In this document: positions 12,055-23,180 of the stretch, piece after piece
Layout of the letters: every line of letters starts with the position of its first letter
Position numbering within the stretch: the first letter of the stretch is position 1
Origin: Cavia porcellus
Taxonomy: Eukaryota > Chordata > Mammalia > Rodentia > Caviidae
DNA: 64,000 nt
NCBI RefSeq assembly: GCF_034190915.1
Contig: NW_026947485.1
Location: 31,757,519-31,821,518, forward strand
Direction: 5' to 3'
Program-made: the position numbers and the translations under genes
The notes under the pieces: generated by a model
The model's input: the letters and a program-made list of their open reading frames with translations, nothing else
What the model was told of the DNA's origin: nothing
The model's database searches: none

Positions 12055-12464
12055 ATTTTATCTGTTAATTTGACTGGGCTAGGGATACCCAAATAGATGC
12101 TTTGTGGGTGTGTCTGTGTGTTTCTGGAGACACTAACACTTGAATTTCTAAACCAAGCAAAGAAGATAAGATCTCCTTTACCAACATAGTTATTCAGTCC
12201 ATTCAGGGTTTGCAACTTTTCTCTCTGCTTTGAGCCAAGACATTCATCTTCTCCTGCCCTGAGATAACTTTCTGCTGGTTCTCAGGCCTTCAAACCTGAG
12301 CCAGGATTTCAACCATATGCTTCTCTGGATCTCAGATATTCATGTGTTGACTGAAATTATACCATCTGTTCTCCTGGACCTCCAGCTTGCAGAGGCCAAA
12401 TTGTGGAGCTTCTCAGCCTCCGTGATCTTGAAAAATAATCCCTCAACATTAAGCTTTTATATCA
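12055..12464 (+). mobile_element. ERVL-type LTR (MLT2-like)
   Basis: Its head is 'ctgttaatttgactgggct'. The body has 'gggtgtgtctgtgtgtttctgg', 'gacactaacacttgaatttc', repeated 'ttctcaggccttcaaac'-type units, and 'gcttctcagcctccgtgatc' near the end. This layout is typical of MLT2 LTRs of the ERVL group. The last part runs into a GATA microsatellite. Confidence 0.75.
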
Positions 12465-12491
12465 GTAGATAGATAGATAGATAGATAGATA
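12465..12491. repeat. (GATA)n microsatellite
   Basis: About six uninterrupted tetranucleotide units at the end of the MLT2-like LTR. Confidence 0.95.
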
Positions 12492-12493
12492 TT

Positions 12494-12740
12494 AATGAGA
12501 TTCACATCTGTGGATTCAACTAATTGTGGATCAAAAATATTTTTAAATGTACATACTGAATACTTTTTATCATTGTTCCCTAAACAATATAGCAGTTACA
12601 TTGCATTAGATATAAATTAACAAAAGTATAGAGAAGAGTGTGTGGAAGTCACATGCAAATACTATCCCTTTTTATGCTATAATGGGTTAAAATAATGATG
12701 ATAAAATTAAAAATCAGGCTTCCATTCTGAGGCCTCTTAT
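12494..12740. mobile_element. Tigger/pogo-like DNA transposon remnant
   Basis: It contains 'ctgtggattcaactaattgt' and 'cattgttccctaaacaatat', then 'agcagttacattgcattag' and 'cacatgcaaatactatccc'. This is the same element type as at 5530-5785. Non-coding, with no terminal inverted repeats recognised with confidence. Confidence 0.55.
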
Positions 12741-14220
12741 CCATATTCCTTTTTAAGGTGAGATAAACATTGGCTAAAAACAATATTTCATGCCTTTGGC
12801 TACTCCTAAGTCAGTAAAGATAGGCTCACCGAACAATGGCCTCAACAAATATTTTGAATGAATGAATGCTTAACTACTCAAAAGGTAGTACCTCTTTTGT
12901 ACATTGTTCGGGGAAAGAATACTTAGAGACATCCTTTGGTCAAATCAGAGACTAATGATAGCACAATGAGAATGTGAACATTGTAGTTCAAAAGGAGATC
13001 TCCCCTTAGTTTGCATGTCATCTTCAGGAATATAGTTGGATTGTATATTTCCAGATGCATTCTTCAGACTCAGAACAAAGTCTGACCTTTAGTTACTTTA
13101 GTTAACTAGTTACCTTCATCATCTCTTTCTTTTCAGTATGAACGTGTTTCTCAAACCATAGTCTCTATCCAACAAATCAGATGGAATCTCTTGACTTATT
13201 TTATGACTATTTGAGACAATAACTGCTGTTGTTCTTCAAGAACTTGTTAACAAAGGCTATGTTTTTACTCAGTTGTAACACTGTGCCAGAAAAAAATACT
13301 TAACAAAAAGTCTTTTTTTCCTTCTTGATAAAGGCAATTGCACAGAACAACATAATGGACATGTTTATAGCTGAGAAACTTGAAAAGTGATATTCTGCAT
13401 TTTAACTGATTCGAAAGAGTCCTTGGATTTGGGAAAATTCGATAGATTCCCAGGGACAGATGTCAGCTAGTGTCAGATCTTTCTTTATACCATTAGTATC
13501 TGTTACTGCTCCTAGGTTAACTGACTTTAAAATACATGCAATACAATCCTAACGATATGATCTTGAGTGGGTAGAAATATACGAAAAAAAGACTACATAA
13601 GAAATGTATCAAAAGTCCTCTTTGATGAGTTTCTTTGCAAGTTGTTGTAAAAGATATGGCTAAACTTCTTTGAATTCCAACCAATAGAAAGACAGGCTCA
13701 TAAAACCACCACAGTGTGTCCTCTTCCTCCTTTACCACTGATCTGGCACTATGCAACTTCAGGCTTTTCCCAAAAGTCAAAATGACCACAAAAGGGAAAT
13801 TTTTCAAACACAGGAGAATGTGTTTGAAATAATGTAGCAAAAAACATGAAAGAGGACTTCCAGAACTGCTTTAGAACGTGCCAAGAACAATAGGATAAAT
13901 GTATTTGAAGCAGGAGAGAGTATTTTATTTTCAGGATTGATGAAATGCGTCTTTTACTATAATAAATTTTTAAAATTTAGGTACAGTATTTTATAATCAC
14001 AGTTTATATAACTTATATATGTCCAAAATATCAACTTAATAAAGTAGGAACATAAAAATAGAAATTTATTGGAAGGAAGAATTCCAAAATTAAATAGTCT
14101 CTATGTGATATATTTGGGGTTTTTTCATAATTTTCAAATTTGTATAATTAGCAAAGCATGTATTATTTTTGACATGGAAAACCACTGTTTTCTTAAATAA
14201 ACAGTAATTGAGTAATATAA
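12741..14220. other. Unassigned; contains a possible old coding-derived block at 13517-13840
   Basis: Mostly AT-rich DNA with no recognised feature. The minus frame at 13840-13517 (107 codons) contains 'TFGKSLKLHSARSVVKEEED' and, further on, a CKETHQRG segment, which reads more like decayed coding DNA (a retrocopy or transposase) than random sequence. I cannot name a parent. Confidence 0.3.
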
Positions 14221-15587
14221 ACCACTAAATGCCAAAAAGAATATTTCCCACAACGAGCAAGATCATCATCGAAGGCAAGTTCACAGGTAGGAATGGCCTC
14301 GTGGAAAGAGTGGTGGCTGCATTTAAAGCATGGAGAGCTATGACTGGGTAAAGAGTGAGGGGCTGGGGGTCCCATGCCAGGAAAGTGGCCTGCCCATAGG
14401 GTGCGGGTAGAATAAACCAACTGGAACAGAGAACTCGTTCAGGGCAGCCAGGCAGAACGAGCATGATGCTGGGCTCCACGGAACCTGGGTGGGCACTGGG
14501 TCTTCCGTGAAGAATCTTGAGTTTATTCTGCAAAATACTGTTAGTTTGTCCCACTAATGCCCAAAGCGGCCCAAGAAATGACTCTCAATTACATGTAGGT
14601 AGTTCTTTCCTTCGACCATTGGACCAGTTCCAAAGTCAACAAGACTTGGCTGGTGCTGACCCTGTATTTCACCTCCTGCCCTCTCTGCAGTATTCCTTGC
14701 TCAAAGCTCCTGACACCCTGGCTCTGCTACCTCCCTTTCCCCCGGTAATAACTTTTCCTTTCTTCCAAATAATTCCCTACTCTTCCATCCACCTATCCAC
14801 CCCATCAAGATGATTGTGCTTCCTTTAATGTGATAATAGACAGGAAATTACCTAGTTCTAATAATTCATAATAAAGGAGAAACTACTCATAAATTGAACA
14901 TTTACTTCCAAAGGATAGTCACATTGTAAAAGATTTGCTGTTTAACCCAATATGCTTAAAACAATAGAGCCGTTTGCTTCATTTTCAAATTATAATGCCC
15001 ACTAGTTCCTCTCCCCAGAGCGAGCAACTTGGGAAAGACTGTCAGTTCTTTTAGATCTTGTTAATTCAAGACTGAAAGGTGTAGGAAGTGAATCCAAGTG
15101 ATCCTCCAGGCCCAGGCAAATGCCAGAAAGAACTGACACCTGCCTGTGAGCTCCTCCTCTGATTAAACAGCTGGTGAGGGCTGCAGGCTGGGGGTCCTGG
15201 AGAGACAAGGCTCCTTTAACCCTTACCGTCAGGTCACATTCTTTCCTGCTCACCCTGCTACCCACCTTTTCAGAGTGTGCCCTTCCTGACCTGGTGCCCA
15301 CGCAGGAAGGAGGAGAAAAAAGAGGAGACATGCGTGGGACAGCACTCTGAGCTGGAGGGGGTGGCAGTGATATGTGGAACAGATGCAGGAGCTGGTTATT
15401 ATTAGTGCCCTTGGTAAACAGGAGAGCCGCTTACACAAGAATGAAATCAGCTGTTTTTGTCCTGGGGAAAGTTCCAAAGATGACTGCCTCCACTCTTCCC
15501 AACTCGATTTGACTCTCTCTGAAGCTTGGAAACTGCTTTCTGATTTTCCATCCTCACTCTTATTTGCTGGAGCCAGGTATATTTAAT
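14221..15587. other. Relatively repeat-poor, higher-complexity block
   Basis: This 1.4-kb stretch has balanced composition and no SINE, LINE or LTR words that I recognise, unlike its neighbours. Several frames of 75-109 codons exist on both strands (for example 14554-14225 minus and 15331-15002 minus), but none shows a known domain. It could be unique conserved non-coding DNA, an enhancer or an unrecognised exon. I cannot decide from one sequence. Confidence 0.3.
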
Positions 15588-15790
15588 AATGATAACACCA
15601 ATAACTATTGGTAGTAATCACTCTAGGAATACTTCTAAGACTTTGTATATAGCTCAGTTTTCCTCGCAACCACCTCTGGACATATAAGGATTGTGAAGTT
15701 TATGGTACTTGCTTCAGACCAGCCTGATGATAGGTAGCAGGGTTGAATCTGCATGCTGTTTGAGTCATAACTGCTCTAAGGCCCCTCCCC
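15588..15790 (-). repeat. MIR SINE relic, antisense
   Basis: The order matches antisense MIR: 'ttggtagtaatca', 'ttctaagactttgtatatag', 'tcctcgcaaccacctctgg' and 'gataggtagcagggttgaa'. Strongly diverged. Confidence 0.6.
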
Positions 15791-16489
15791 AATCATGTAG
15801 TCTCATGAAACTTTGCTTTCATTAGGTGTGGAAGGAATCCAAACTCTCCAATGGGAGAGTAAGGTGTTTTTACATTCTGACCTCTTCCTAGTTATCCAAC
15901 CTGACCCCTGGCTTCTTTGATCCCTGAAATCACCCCTTGGCTAGGGGAACTCTAGGATGGATACACACATTCAGCAGCATTGCACCTTTGGCTGTGTTCC
16001 TATTCTTTCTCCTCTTTTCCTCCAGCTCAGTATACATCTGCCTTCCATATCCTATCTCTTGTGTCAGGGACAAAGCTCTGAATTAGAGAATATATGCACA
16101 AAACACCCACAGTTCTTATCAGTTCATTTATTCCATCTTCTCATTTGTGACTATTCCTAACTCCCTACATTTAGAAACCCTAATCTGACTCTACCAGACT
16201 GTTGGACTACTGGTCCTTCCTCCTGACATAAATTGGTGAAACTACATTTATTTTCTTAAAATACATCACAGTCCTTTTAAAACCTAATGTAAGATTCTCT
16301 GGACAAACAGATCAATGCAATCTCCAGAGTTTGAACTAGCCTCATCTTTATTTAAAAAACTTTTATTTTTTGGTCCACACCATCTGTCTAATCTTAGCTT
16401 TTGGCAACTTTTACTAATAGCTTGCTGCAATCCACATTACCAGCCCCTCCTCACCTGCCTGGGTGTCTCCTATTTCATGGATTCTTTGC
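15791..16489. other. Unassigned intergenic sequence
   Basis: Mixed-composition sequence with no feature recognised. Confidence 0.35.
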
Positions 16490-16630
16490 ATTAAATATGT
16501 ATGTGGATCACTTGGAGAGTTTGATTAATGTCTAGGTGGTGCTAAAATTCTGCATTCCTAACAAAGTCTTGGGCGATGCCAATGTTCCTACTGATTCATG
16601 GGCCAAATTTTGAGCAAACTCAACATAATG
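16490..16630. mobile_element. MER5A-like hAT-Charlie remnant
   Basis: 'ggatcacttggagagtttga', 'ctgcattcctaacaaagtct' and 'gggcgatgccaatgttcc' follow the order of a MER5-type non-autonomous hAT element. Diverged, so assignment is moderate. Confidence 0.5.
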
Positions 16631-16859
16631 GGAACCCAGTTTAGCAGACACCAACACCATTCCTCTCTGCCAAGTGGCACACAATTACGGGGTGGCCCCC
16701 AAGACAGGCCCTTTCTTGGCTCACCCTGATGCCCCGGTGGAAACCTCATTTGTAAAGCCTAGTTGCCACCTCATGTTTTTCCCTTCTGTGGTCTCACACC
16801 TCCCTCTTATGACAGTCCCACCACCAGCATCACAATCTGTGGTTTCTCTTTGTCCTTTC
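16631..16859. other. Short unassigned stretch
   Basis: No feature recognised between the MER5-like and Tigger-like relics. Confidence 0.3.
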
Positions 16860-17300
16860 AGTTACCCTCAACAACTATGACCTGAAAATACTAAATGGAA
16901 AATTCCAGAAATAAGCAATTCATTCGTTTTCAATTGTGTGTCCTTGTAAGTAGCATGATGAAATCTCTGCCATCCCACTGGAGATGTGAATCATCCCTTT
17001 GCCCAGCACATCCACACGGTCTTCACCACCCGCTTGTTAGACACTTAGTCTCAGCCTCCTTTCTCAGATTGACTGCTGCAGTGTTTCACCATTTGCGCTT
17101 GAGTGGCACTTATTTTAATGATGGCTCCAAAGCACAAGAATACTGACAATTCAGTTATGACAAAGAGAAGCTGGAAGGCACTTCCTGTATTTACATTTAC
17201 AAGTGAGATTACCATATTCATATATGCAATATATACATAAAATTTGATACTATTCACAATTTCTGGGTTCACTGGGGTCTTGGAACACAACCCCTGCCCC
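16860..17300 (+). mobile_element. Tigger-like DNA transposon relic, internally deleted
   Basis: It contains 'aatactaaatggaaaattcc', 'gtagcatgatgaaatctctg', 'ggagatgtgaatcatccctt', then 'atggctccaaagcacaagaa', which is the start of a pogo-type transposase frame in this family. The text then jumps to the 3' end, 'ttctgggttcactggggtct'. The missing middle shows an internal deletion. Similar copies lie at 20700-21060 and 41889-42353. Not mobile. Confidence 0.7.
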
Positions 17301-19136
17301 GTGTGGAAACTATTATGTTTCCTTTTTTGGCTCCCCTCTCTGCTACCTCTGACCTAAAATAGCTTCAGTTGAGAACTTTCAGTACGGTTCTCATCCGTCG
17401 GGGTCCCCACCAAACAAATGCACTGTGTGTTTCTTGCTACCCAGAGATTCTGATTATAATAATAATGTCAACACATACTTTTTTAGCCAATATGAAGTCT
17501 GCTCTCTGCCGTGGGATGCATGTACCACAAAGAAGGGAAGCATGTGGGAAGAGAATCAGAAAAAGACTCAGAAGAACATTCTGTATTATATGTTTTATTT
17601 ACAAAGATCTTTGATTATTTATTATGAGCATCATTATTCTTCCCTGTAATCACAAGAGAAAAGAAAACATTATTGAAGTTGATGAATGTTAACAGAGCCC
17701 TGGGGACACTGCCAAGGGCTCACAATCAACATGACCAAGACTGTCACACTGATGGAAACTGAGGAGCTCAAAACTGCATGAAATGTTCCCACCTCCTCCA
17801 GAGGGCCACCCACAGCTGGCAGCCAACAAGGCCACCTCTGCATTCCTCCTTCATCACCATCCAACACTTTGAAATATTTTTATTTCATGGAAACTTATGA
17901 TAAACTACATCTGAGGCAAAAAAAAGGGGGGGTCTCTAGATTCAAGCACACTGACAAACATAGTCTCCTTAAAATCTAAGGATTTCACAGTTTTTCAGGA
18001 AGCATGAAAAACAGACTTTACCTTAGAAATTACATATCTAGGAGAAACACGAAGGATCAACCTTCAAGAATCGTCCAGAAATGAAAAATAGAATCACTTA
18101 GTGCCAAGGACATGCAGTGTGAAGTGAGGGGTCTAGATCAGTGGTATGCATACTGTAGTGGGCTGTTTGTGTCATTGAAAGCTCCAAAATGTTCATCATT
18201 ACTGGTCTAGATGGTCATCCACATCTGCTGTCACAAGGATGGATTTGGATCCCTTGGTTAATCCCTCTGGGCTGTAGCAAAGACTCAATAGGGGGAAAGT
18301 CTATGAAGGTTCCTGCCAGGATATAGGAAAGCAATAAATATTAGAGGAATGTATCATCCTGTTTGGGATACAGCAAGGTTTCTTAAAGAAATAATTCTTT
18401 ACCAGCGTAAGAGATAATGGTGTTTCTCTGTCCAAGGAGGAGAGACCTTGTCTCACTGGTTACTTAACAGATGCTCACTGGTTACTTAACAGAGGAGACA
18501 TCTACCTCAACAAGGCCTTGTTGACCTGAGGAAGAGTGACACACCTTTGTTAGCACTCAGACAGGATGAGCTTATGATCAGGCTTCCCTCTGGGGCTTCA
18601 AGAAACCAAAGGCCAAGAAGCTGGAGAGATTCCTTATAAGCACTGTGTGAAGTCCTTGCAACAAAAGGACAATTGTCTTCTATACTGAAGGACTTTTAAA
18701 AATACTTCAAATTAGAAGGTCAGGTCTCCAAAAAGCATAATGACTGGCCTGGCTGTTTATCTTCATTACGCTCTGTGTCTGGTACTCCTGTGAGCGTGTT
18801 CTAACCTCAGGCTGTGGGTGGAAATGCAGACCGGATGCTGTGTGCGCGTTAGTGCACTCCTGGAAGCCAGCCTAGAGCACTTGGGAAACTCCGCCAAGGT
18901 GAAATAAATAGCATAACAGCCTCCCTTCAGATCTCAACTTGAAAATGGCACTATAAATCTTTGAATTCAAAAATTTTATAATTTTTAAATTATTTGACAG
19001 GTTTTACTAGAAAGGAAAGCTTTGATGAGTACATGAGAAAAATATGTTTGAGGTACATTTTGGATTTATGTGTGAAAACAAAACTAACTGAGCTTCTAAG
19101 AAGAAAACAGAGGCAATAAATAGCCTCTTGACTTAG
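17301..19136. other. Unassigned; includes a 22-bp tandem duplication
   Basis: No gene recognised. At 18452-18493 the 20-base word ctcactggttacttaacaga occurs twice, two bases apart. The block at 17660-17870, with an open minus frame of 65 codons, looks coding-like but is unassigned. A G-run follows an A-run at about 17918-17932. Confidence 0.35.
18452..18493. repeat. 22-bp tandem duplication
   Basis: Two identical 20-base copies (18452-18471 and 18474-18493) separated by TG give a 22-bp period. It is probably a replication-slippage duplication. Confidence 0.95.
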
Positions 19137-19310
19137 TCTGTGGTTCTCCTATAACCAAGTACCATAGACTGGGTGATTTATAAAGTACTGAAATTGATTC
19201 ATTACGGTGGTGGAGCCTGGAAGTCCAAGTCAAGGCACCAGGAGATTTAGTGTCTCATAGGAGCCTGGTCTCTGCTTTCAAGACAGCACCTTATTACTGC
19301 ATCCTCAGAA
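19137..19310 (-). mobile_element. MaLR LTR 3' half, antisense
   Basis: 'accatagactgggtgattta' then 'taaagtactgaaattgattc', 'ggtggtggagcctggaag', 'tccaagtcaaggcaccagg' and 'tttagtgtctcatagg' form the reverse complement of an MST/MLT1-type LTR 3' half. It faces a sense partner at 19315-19598. Confidence 0.75.
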
Positions 19311-19314
19311 GGAA

Positions 19315-19598
19315 ACAAGCACTGTTAATAGAAAGTGAAATCTTTGAGAGGTAATTAAGTCACAAGGATGAACTCCTTAAAATTGGAATCAGTGCCCTTA
19401 TAAGAAGAGAACGATTTGTCTGTTGATATGCGAGGGTTCATCTGAAAACCAGGAAGACAGCCCCAGCAGACACTGAGTCGGTCAGTGCCTTGACTTGCAC
19501 TTCCCAGCCTCTAGAATTGTGAGAAGTCAGTGTTTGCTGTTTAAACCACTCTGTTTATGCTATTTATTATGGCAGCCCACCCTGAATAAGACAGTAGA
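19315..19598 (+). mobile_element. MaLR LTR (MLT1-like), sense
   Basis: 'aggtaattaagtcacaagg', 'cagtgcccttataagaag', 'cttcccagcctctagaattg' and 'ccactctgtttatgctattt' then 'attatggcagccc' match the MLT1 order. With the antisense copy at 19137-19310 it forms an inverted arrangement. Confidence 0.8.
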
Positions 19599-20699
19599 AA
19601 AAATAAAAATTTAAAAGTGAGGCATGGGAGTACAGGTTGTAGGTATCAAGTCTCTCTTACACTTGAGCCCGTTCCAGGCCACACTTAGCTACTGGTTGGG
19701 ACCCCTGGAGTCTCCAGTTTGCCTTTACAGGGTCTTCTTTCCTGGTTACATGTTTCTTTTTTCCCTTAAACTTATATTTCTGAATCTTGGCCCACTGACC
19801 TCATTCAATATCCTTTACTTCCAGTGTCTTACCACTTTATTTATTTATTTGGCTAAATAAAAGAAATACACCAGGAGCCTAATGGATTTATTCCCTACTG
19901 CTATGAAATGCATGCCTAAGCAGTCTCTTTTCACACTGAAATAAATTTCTTTGTCAAAAGATACTTAGGATTACTACAAACTGACATATAGTCTTTTACT
20001 ATAATTACCCTTTCTTGAACATACAAATGCTCATGGTCATAATCGGACATGGAAAACTGACCTTGAACCATATTTAAACCCATTGTTGGGTTATTCTCTT
20101 GTGCTCCTGGTACCTGATTCCCCTTCCTTTTGCTGACACCCAGCCCTCTTACTATGGCCTTTACAACCTACCAGTGTTCACAGTAAGGAATTCCTCACTT
20201 AGCCAATGATACAATCTGCCAAAGATAGTTTGAGAATATTGGATCACAGCCTCCATTCACAGCCTTGGAGTTTGTTCTGTGCTTGGTGTTAGAAATTCAG
20301 TTTTAGAAAATATTAGTTCAAATCCATTATATCATCAATTTTCCTTGGGTTTACAACACAGAGCACTAAAGTCCGTGTGGATTATCCTCCTGCTCAGAGG
20401 CTGATTTGGGCGCTATTGTCTTCTTCCAAGAAGCTGAAGAAAGCACAGATTTGAACACAAGATTATTTCTAGGAAGTTTATCAGTTCCTGTATTTATCTT
20501 ATACACCATACTGATTTCCAGCAGGTGAAAATAGCTGTGCAAAGTACAAGTTTACACTACTTTTTTGTCTTATCTTGTTTGTCTTGTTCTAACCAGATTC
20601 ATGCATGGGTGCTGCTCCTCTGGCAGACACCACCTAGTGTCTCCTCAGTATCCGATTTCCTCTACTACCACTTCTCTGAATACAGTATTCTGACTTTGC
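19599..20699. other. Unassigned intergenic sequence
   Basis: No feature recognised. Open frames at 19624-19860 and 20525-20740 show no known domain. Confidence 0.35.
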
Positions 20700-21060
20700 A
20701 GTACGGTGGTCCCTCCTTAGCCACATTTCATTTTCTATAGTTTCTGTTGCTCTTCTACTTTTAAGTCCCCTCTTCCATTAATCACCTCAGCTTGAAAATA
20801 CTAAATAGAAAATTTCAGAAATAAGTAATTTGTAGGTTTTAAATTGTATATCTCACTGAGTAGCACAGTGAAATCTCTCAGCACTTCTCCCAGTCCTTTT
20901 TCCTATTTGGCACATGAATTATGTTTTTGCCCAGTGTATCCACACTGTATATACCACCCACCTTTGGATACTAAGCATCCATCTTGATTATCAGAATGAC
21001 TATCATGTTATCTTAATGTTTGCATTTCAGTGATTCACCGAGGTGTTGAGAGGCAACCCT
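20700..21060 (+). mobile_element. Tigger-like DNA transposon relic
   Basis: The head 'tacggtggtccctccttagc' resembles a Tigger terminal repeat. It is followed by 'gaaaatactaaatagaaaat', 'gagtagcacagtgaaatctc', 'gcccagtgtatccacactgt' and 'ttggatactaagcatcc', the same order as at 16860-17300. No transposase frame survives. Confidence 0.6.
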
Positions 21061-21242
21061 CACAAATTACAGTGATTGCTGTTAGGTACTGCATCTACTC
21101 CTGGCATGGTAATTTCATTTGTTCTGGCCTGTGATGGATACAGAGATGGCCATGTGGCCCTGTTCTGCCGGTGAGATCTATGCAAACATCTTGGTGGAAC
21201 TTCAGAAAAAGTGACTATTTTCCTGATCAGAAGCATCAAGCC

Positions 21243-21405
21243 AGCTAGGCATGGTGGCTTATGCCTATAATCTCAGCACTCGGGAGGCTGAGGCAGGAGG
21301 ATCATTGCAAGTTCAAGACCAGCCTAGACTACAAAGTGAGCTCAAGGCCAGCCTGAACTGCACAGCGAAACCTGTCTCAAAAAAAAAAGAAGAAGAAGAA
21401 GAAAA
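21243..21405 (+). mobile_element. B1-type SINE with perfect target duplication
   Basis: A complete B1 with 'ctaggcatggtggcttatgc' at the head, 'ggaggctgaggcaggaggat', the B-box region 'gttcaagaccagcctag', and an A-rich AAG-repeat tail. The target duplication agaagcatcaagcc (21229-21242 and 21406-21419) is 14 bp and perfect. An open frame across it is SINE-derived, not a gene. Confidence 0.95.
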
Positions 21406-21419
21406 AGAAGCATCAAGCC

Positions 21420-22084
21420 TACCTGTCATATCCTTTTCCTAACATTTCCCCCCTTCCTCCTTTTTATCTGGAACACAAATGTGGTACTAGAGCTGTAGCC
21501 ACTACCACACGTCCAGAAGAGAACAATCAAAATAAATGCACATACATCAGCCTCAATATTGTCCAGCTGTTGAACCAACATAAGGGCAGTACCTATATCT
21601 GAACTTCTCATTATATATGAGAAAAATTAGCATGTAATACAATACACTTTCTGGTTCATCTTCTGTCACTTTTAGTCAAAGACCGTCCCAGAAGAGTGGT
21701 CCCTTATCACTGTGAAAACAGGAGGAGCTAATAACCCAGAAGAGCTTCTGTACACCAAAGGTTAGGCCATTTTGTATATTATAATTCCTTGGTTCCTTAA
21801 AGAGTTAGTTCTTGGCATTGCTTTTCACTGAGAAAAACATTGAGTTCACAAGGATAAAACCCAAGACTGTCTGATTATTGTGTCCAAGTTTTTGCTACCT
21901 TAAAAGACGATCAGATAGAGCAAGCAAAAGTTCACCCTATTTTGGATAAAATTTGAGCTTTAGAAAGTATGCAGTAAGGGAACCCATTTTTTTATTTTTG
22001 CTTTTGTTATGCTAGATAATGATAAATACTCTGAAAAAATTAAAGCAAATTATAGTTAGAGAGTGACCAGAGAATTACCTGAGT
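21420..22084. other. Unassigned intergenic sequence
   Basis: No feature recognised. Confidence 0.35.
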
Positions 22085-22428
22085 AATTTCAGGTAGGGGT
22101 ATCATCAAATTTCATCTGAGGATGAAAAACTGAATCAATCTTGAATAATCAGAATGAGCAAATCATGAAAAGATCTGGAGGGAAGTGCTCCAGACCATGG
22201 AAGGAGTATATGCAAAGACCCCGAAGTGTGAAAGACCCACATCTGTGACTGTAATTTGAGCATAATGAATTAGAATCTAGGAGACAAAGTTGGAGAGGGA
22301 AAAAAGCAGACAGTGTAATGGCTTATGAAGAGTTAAAAGGCATTGGAGGGTTTTATGTGGGTGGATAACTTGACCTGATTTACATCTTTAAGACAGTTCT
22401 GCAGTGGAGAACACACTTTACTGAAGTA

Positions 22429-22826
22429 GTTGTGGTTTATATGTAGATGTCCCACCAAAGCTCATGCACTCATGAGTGAGTCATTGGGACAGTGCTTAGA
22501 TCATAGTAGTGTGACACTTATCAGTGGATTAGACCACTGATGAGTTTATAACTGGGTCTGATGTTGAGAGGCAAACCCTGGTGGGAGAAGGTGGGTCCAC
22601 GTGGGTGTGGTCTAGAAGAGTCTGTCTCCCTCCTTTTCCCTTGATCCCTCTCTGCTTCCTCTCTGCCTTGCTGTGTGCATTTTCTACCATGCATCCCTAC
22701 CTTGGGGCCAGCCACCTACGAACTGATGTCTCTATAAACTTTGAGCCAAAATAAACCCTTCCTCCTTTAACTTGCAGGTGTTACGTATTTTGATCCAGCA
22801 ATGAACAAAGTAACTAACACTGAGGC
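22429..22826 (+). mobile_element. MaLR-type LTR
   Basis: It starts near 'tgtggtttatatgtagatgt' and contains 'gggagaaggtgggtccacg', 'ctgcttcctctctgcc' and 'ggggccagccacctacgaac'. It ends with 'gagccaaaataaacccttcc', 'tcctttaacttgcagg' and 'aagtaactaacact', the characteristic polyadenylation-signal and tail region of rodent-type MaLR/ERVL LTRs. Inserted in the ancient repeat. Confidence 0.8.
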
Positions 22827-22998
22827 CATGAGGGGAGGCAAGGAGACAGATAGAGGCTAGGCAGTAACCTAAAGAAGAAATGATAGTGCCTCAGAACTAG
22901 GTAATGAACAGTAAAGATGGGAAAGTTGTAGAATTGGGGTACATGTTGAAGGTAGAACAGGGCTTGATTTGAACTGACTGTGGGGAACAAAGGAAAAA

Positions 22999-23100
22999 GG
23001 AGGTGACCAGGCACAGTGGCCTATAATCCCCACATTTTGGGGGCCTTCACTGGAGGATTTCCAAGTGTTCAAGGCTCAACTGAATGGCATAGTGAGACCA
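22999..23100 (+). mobile_element. Degraded B1-like SINE
   Basis: 'aggtgaccaggcacagtggc', 'ctataatccccacatttt' and 'catagtgagacca' keep the B1 order with many changes. It is followed by the GAAG repeat. Confidence 0.65.
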
Positions 23101-23103
23101 TTT

Positions 23104-23180
23104 GGAAAGGAAGGAAGAATGGAAGGAGGGAAGGAAGGAAGAAAGGAAGGAAGAATGAATGAATCAAAGGAAGGAAGAGG
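23104..23180. repeat. (GAAG)n-rich microsatellite
   Basis: Imperfect purine tetranucleotide repeat grown from the tail of the B1-like SINE. Confidence 0.9.
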
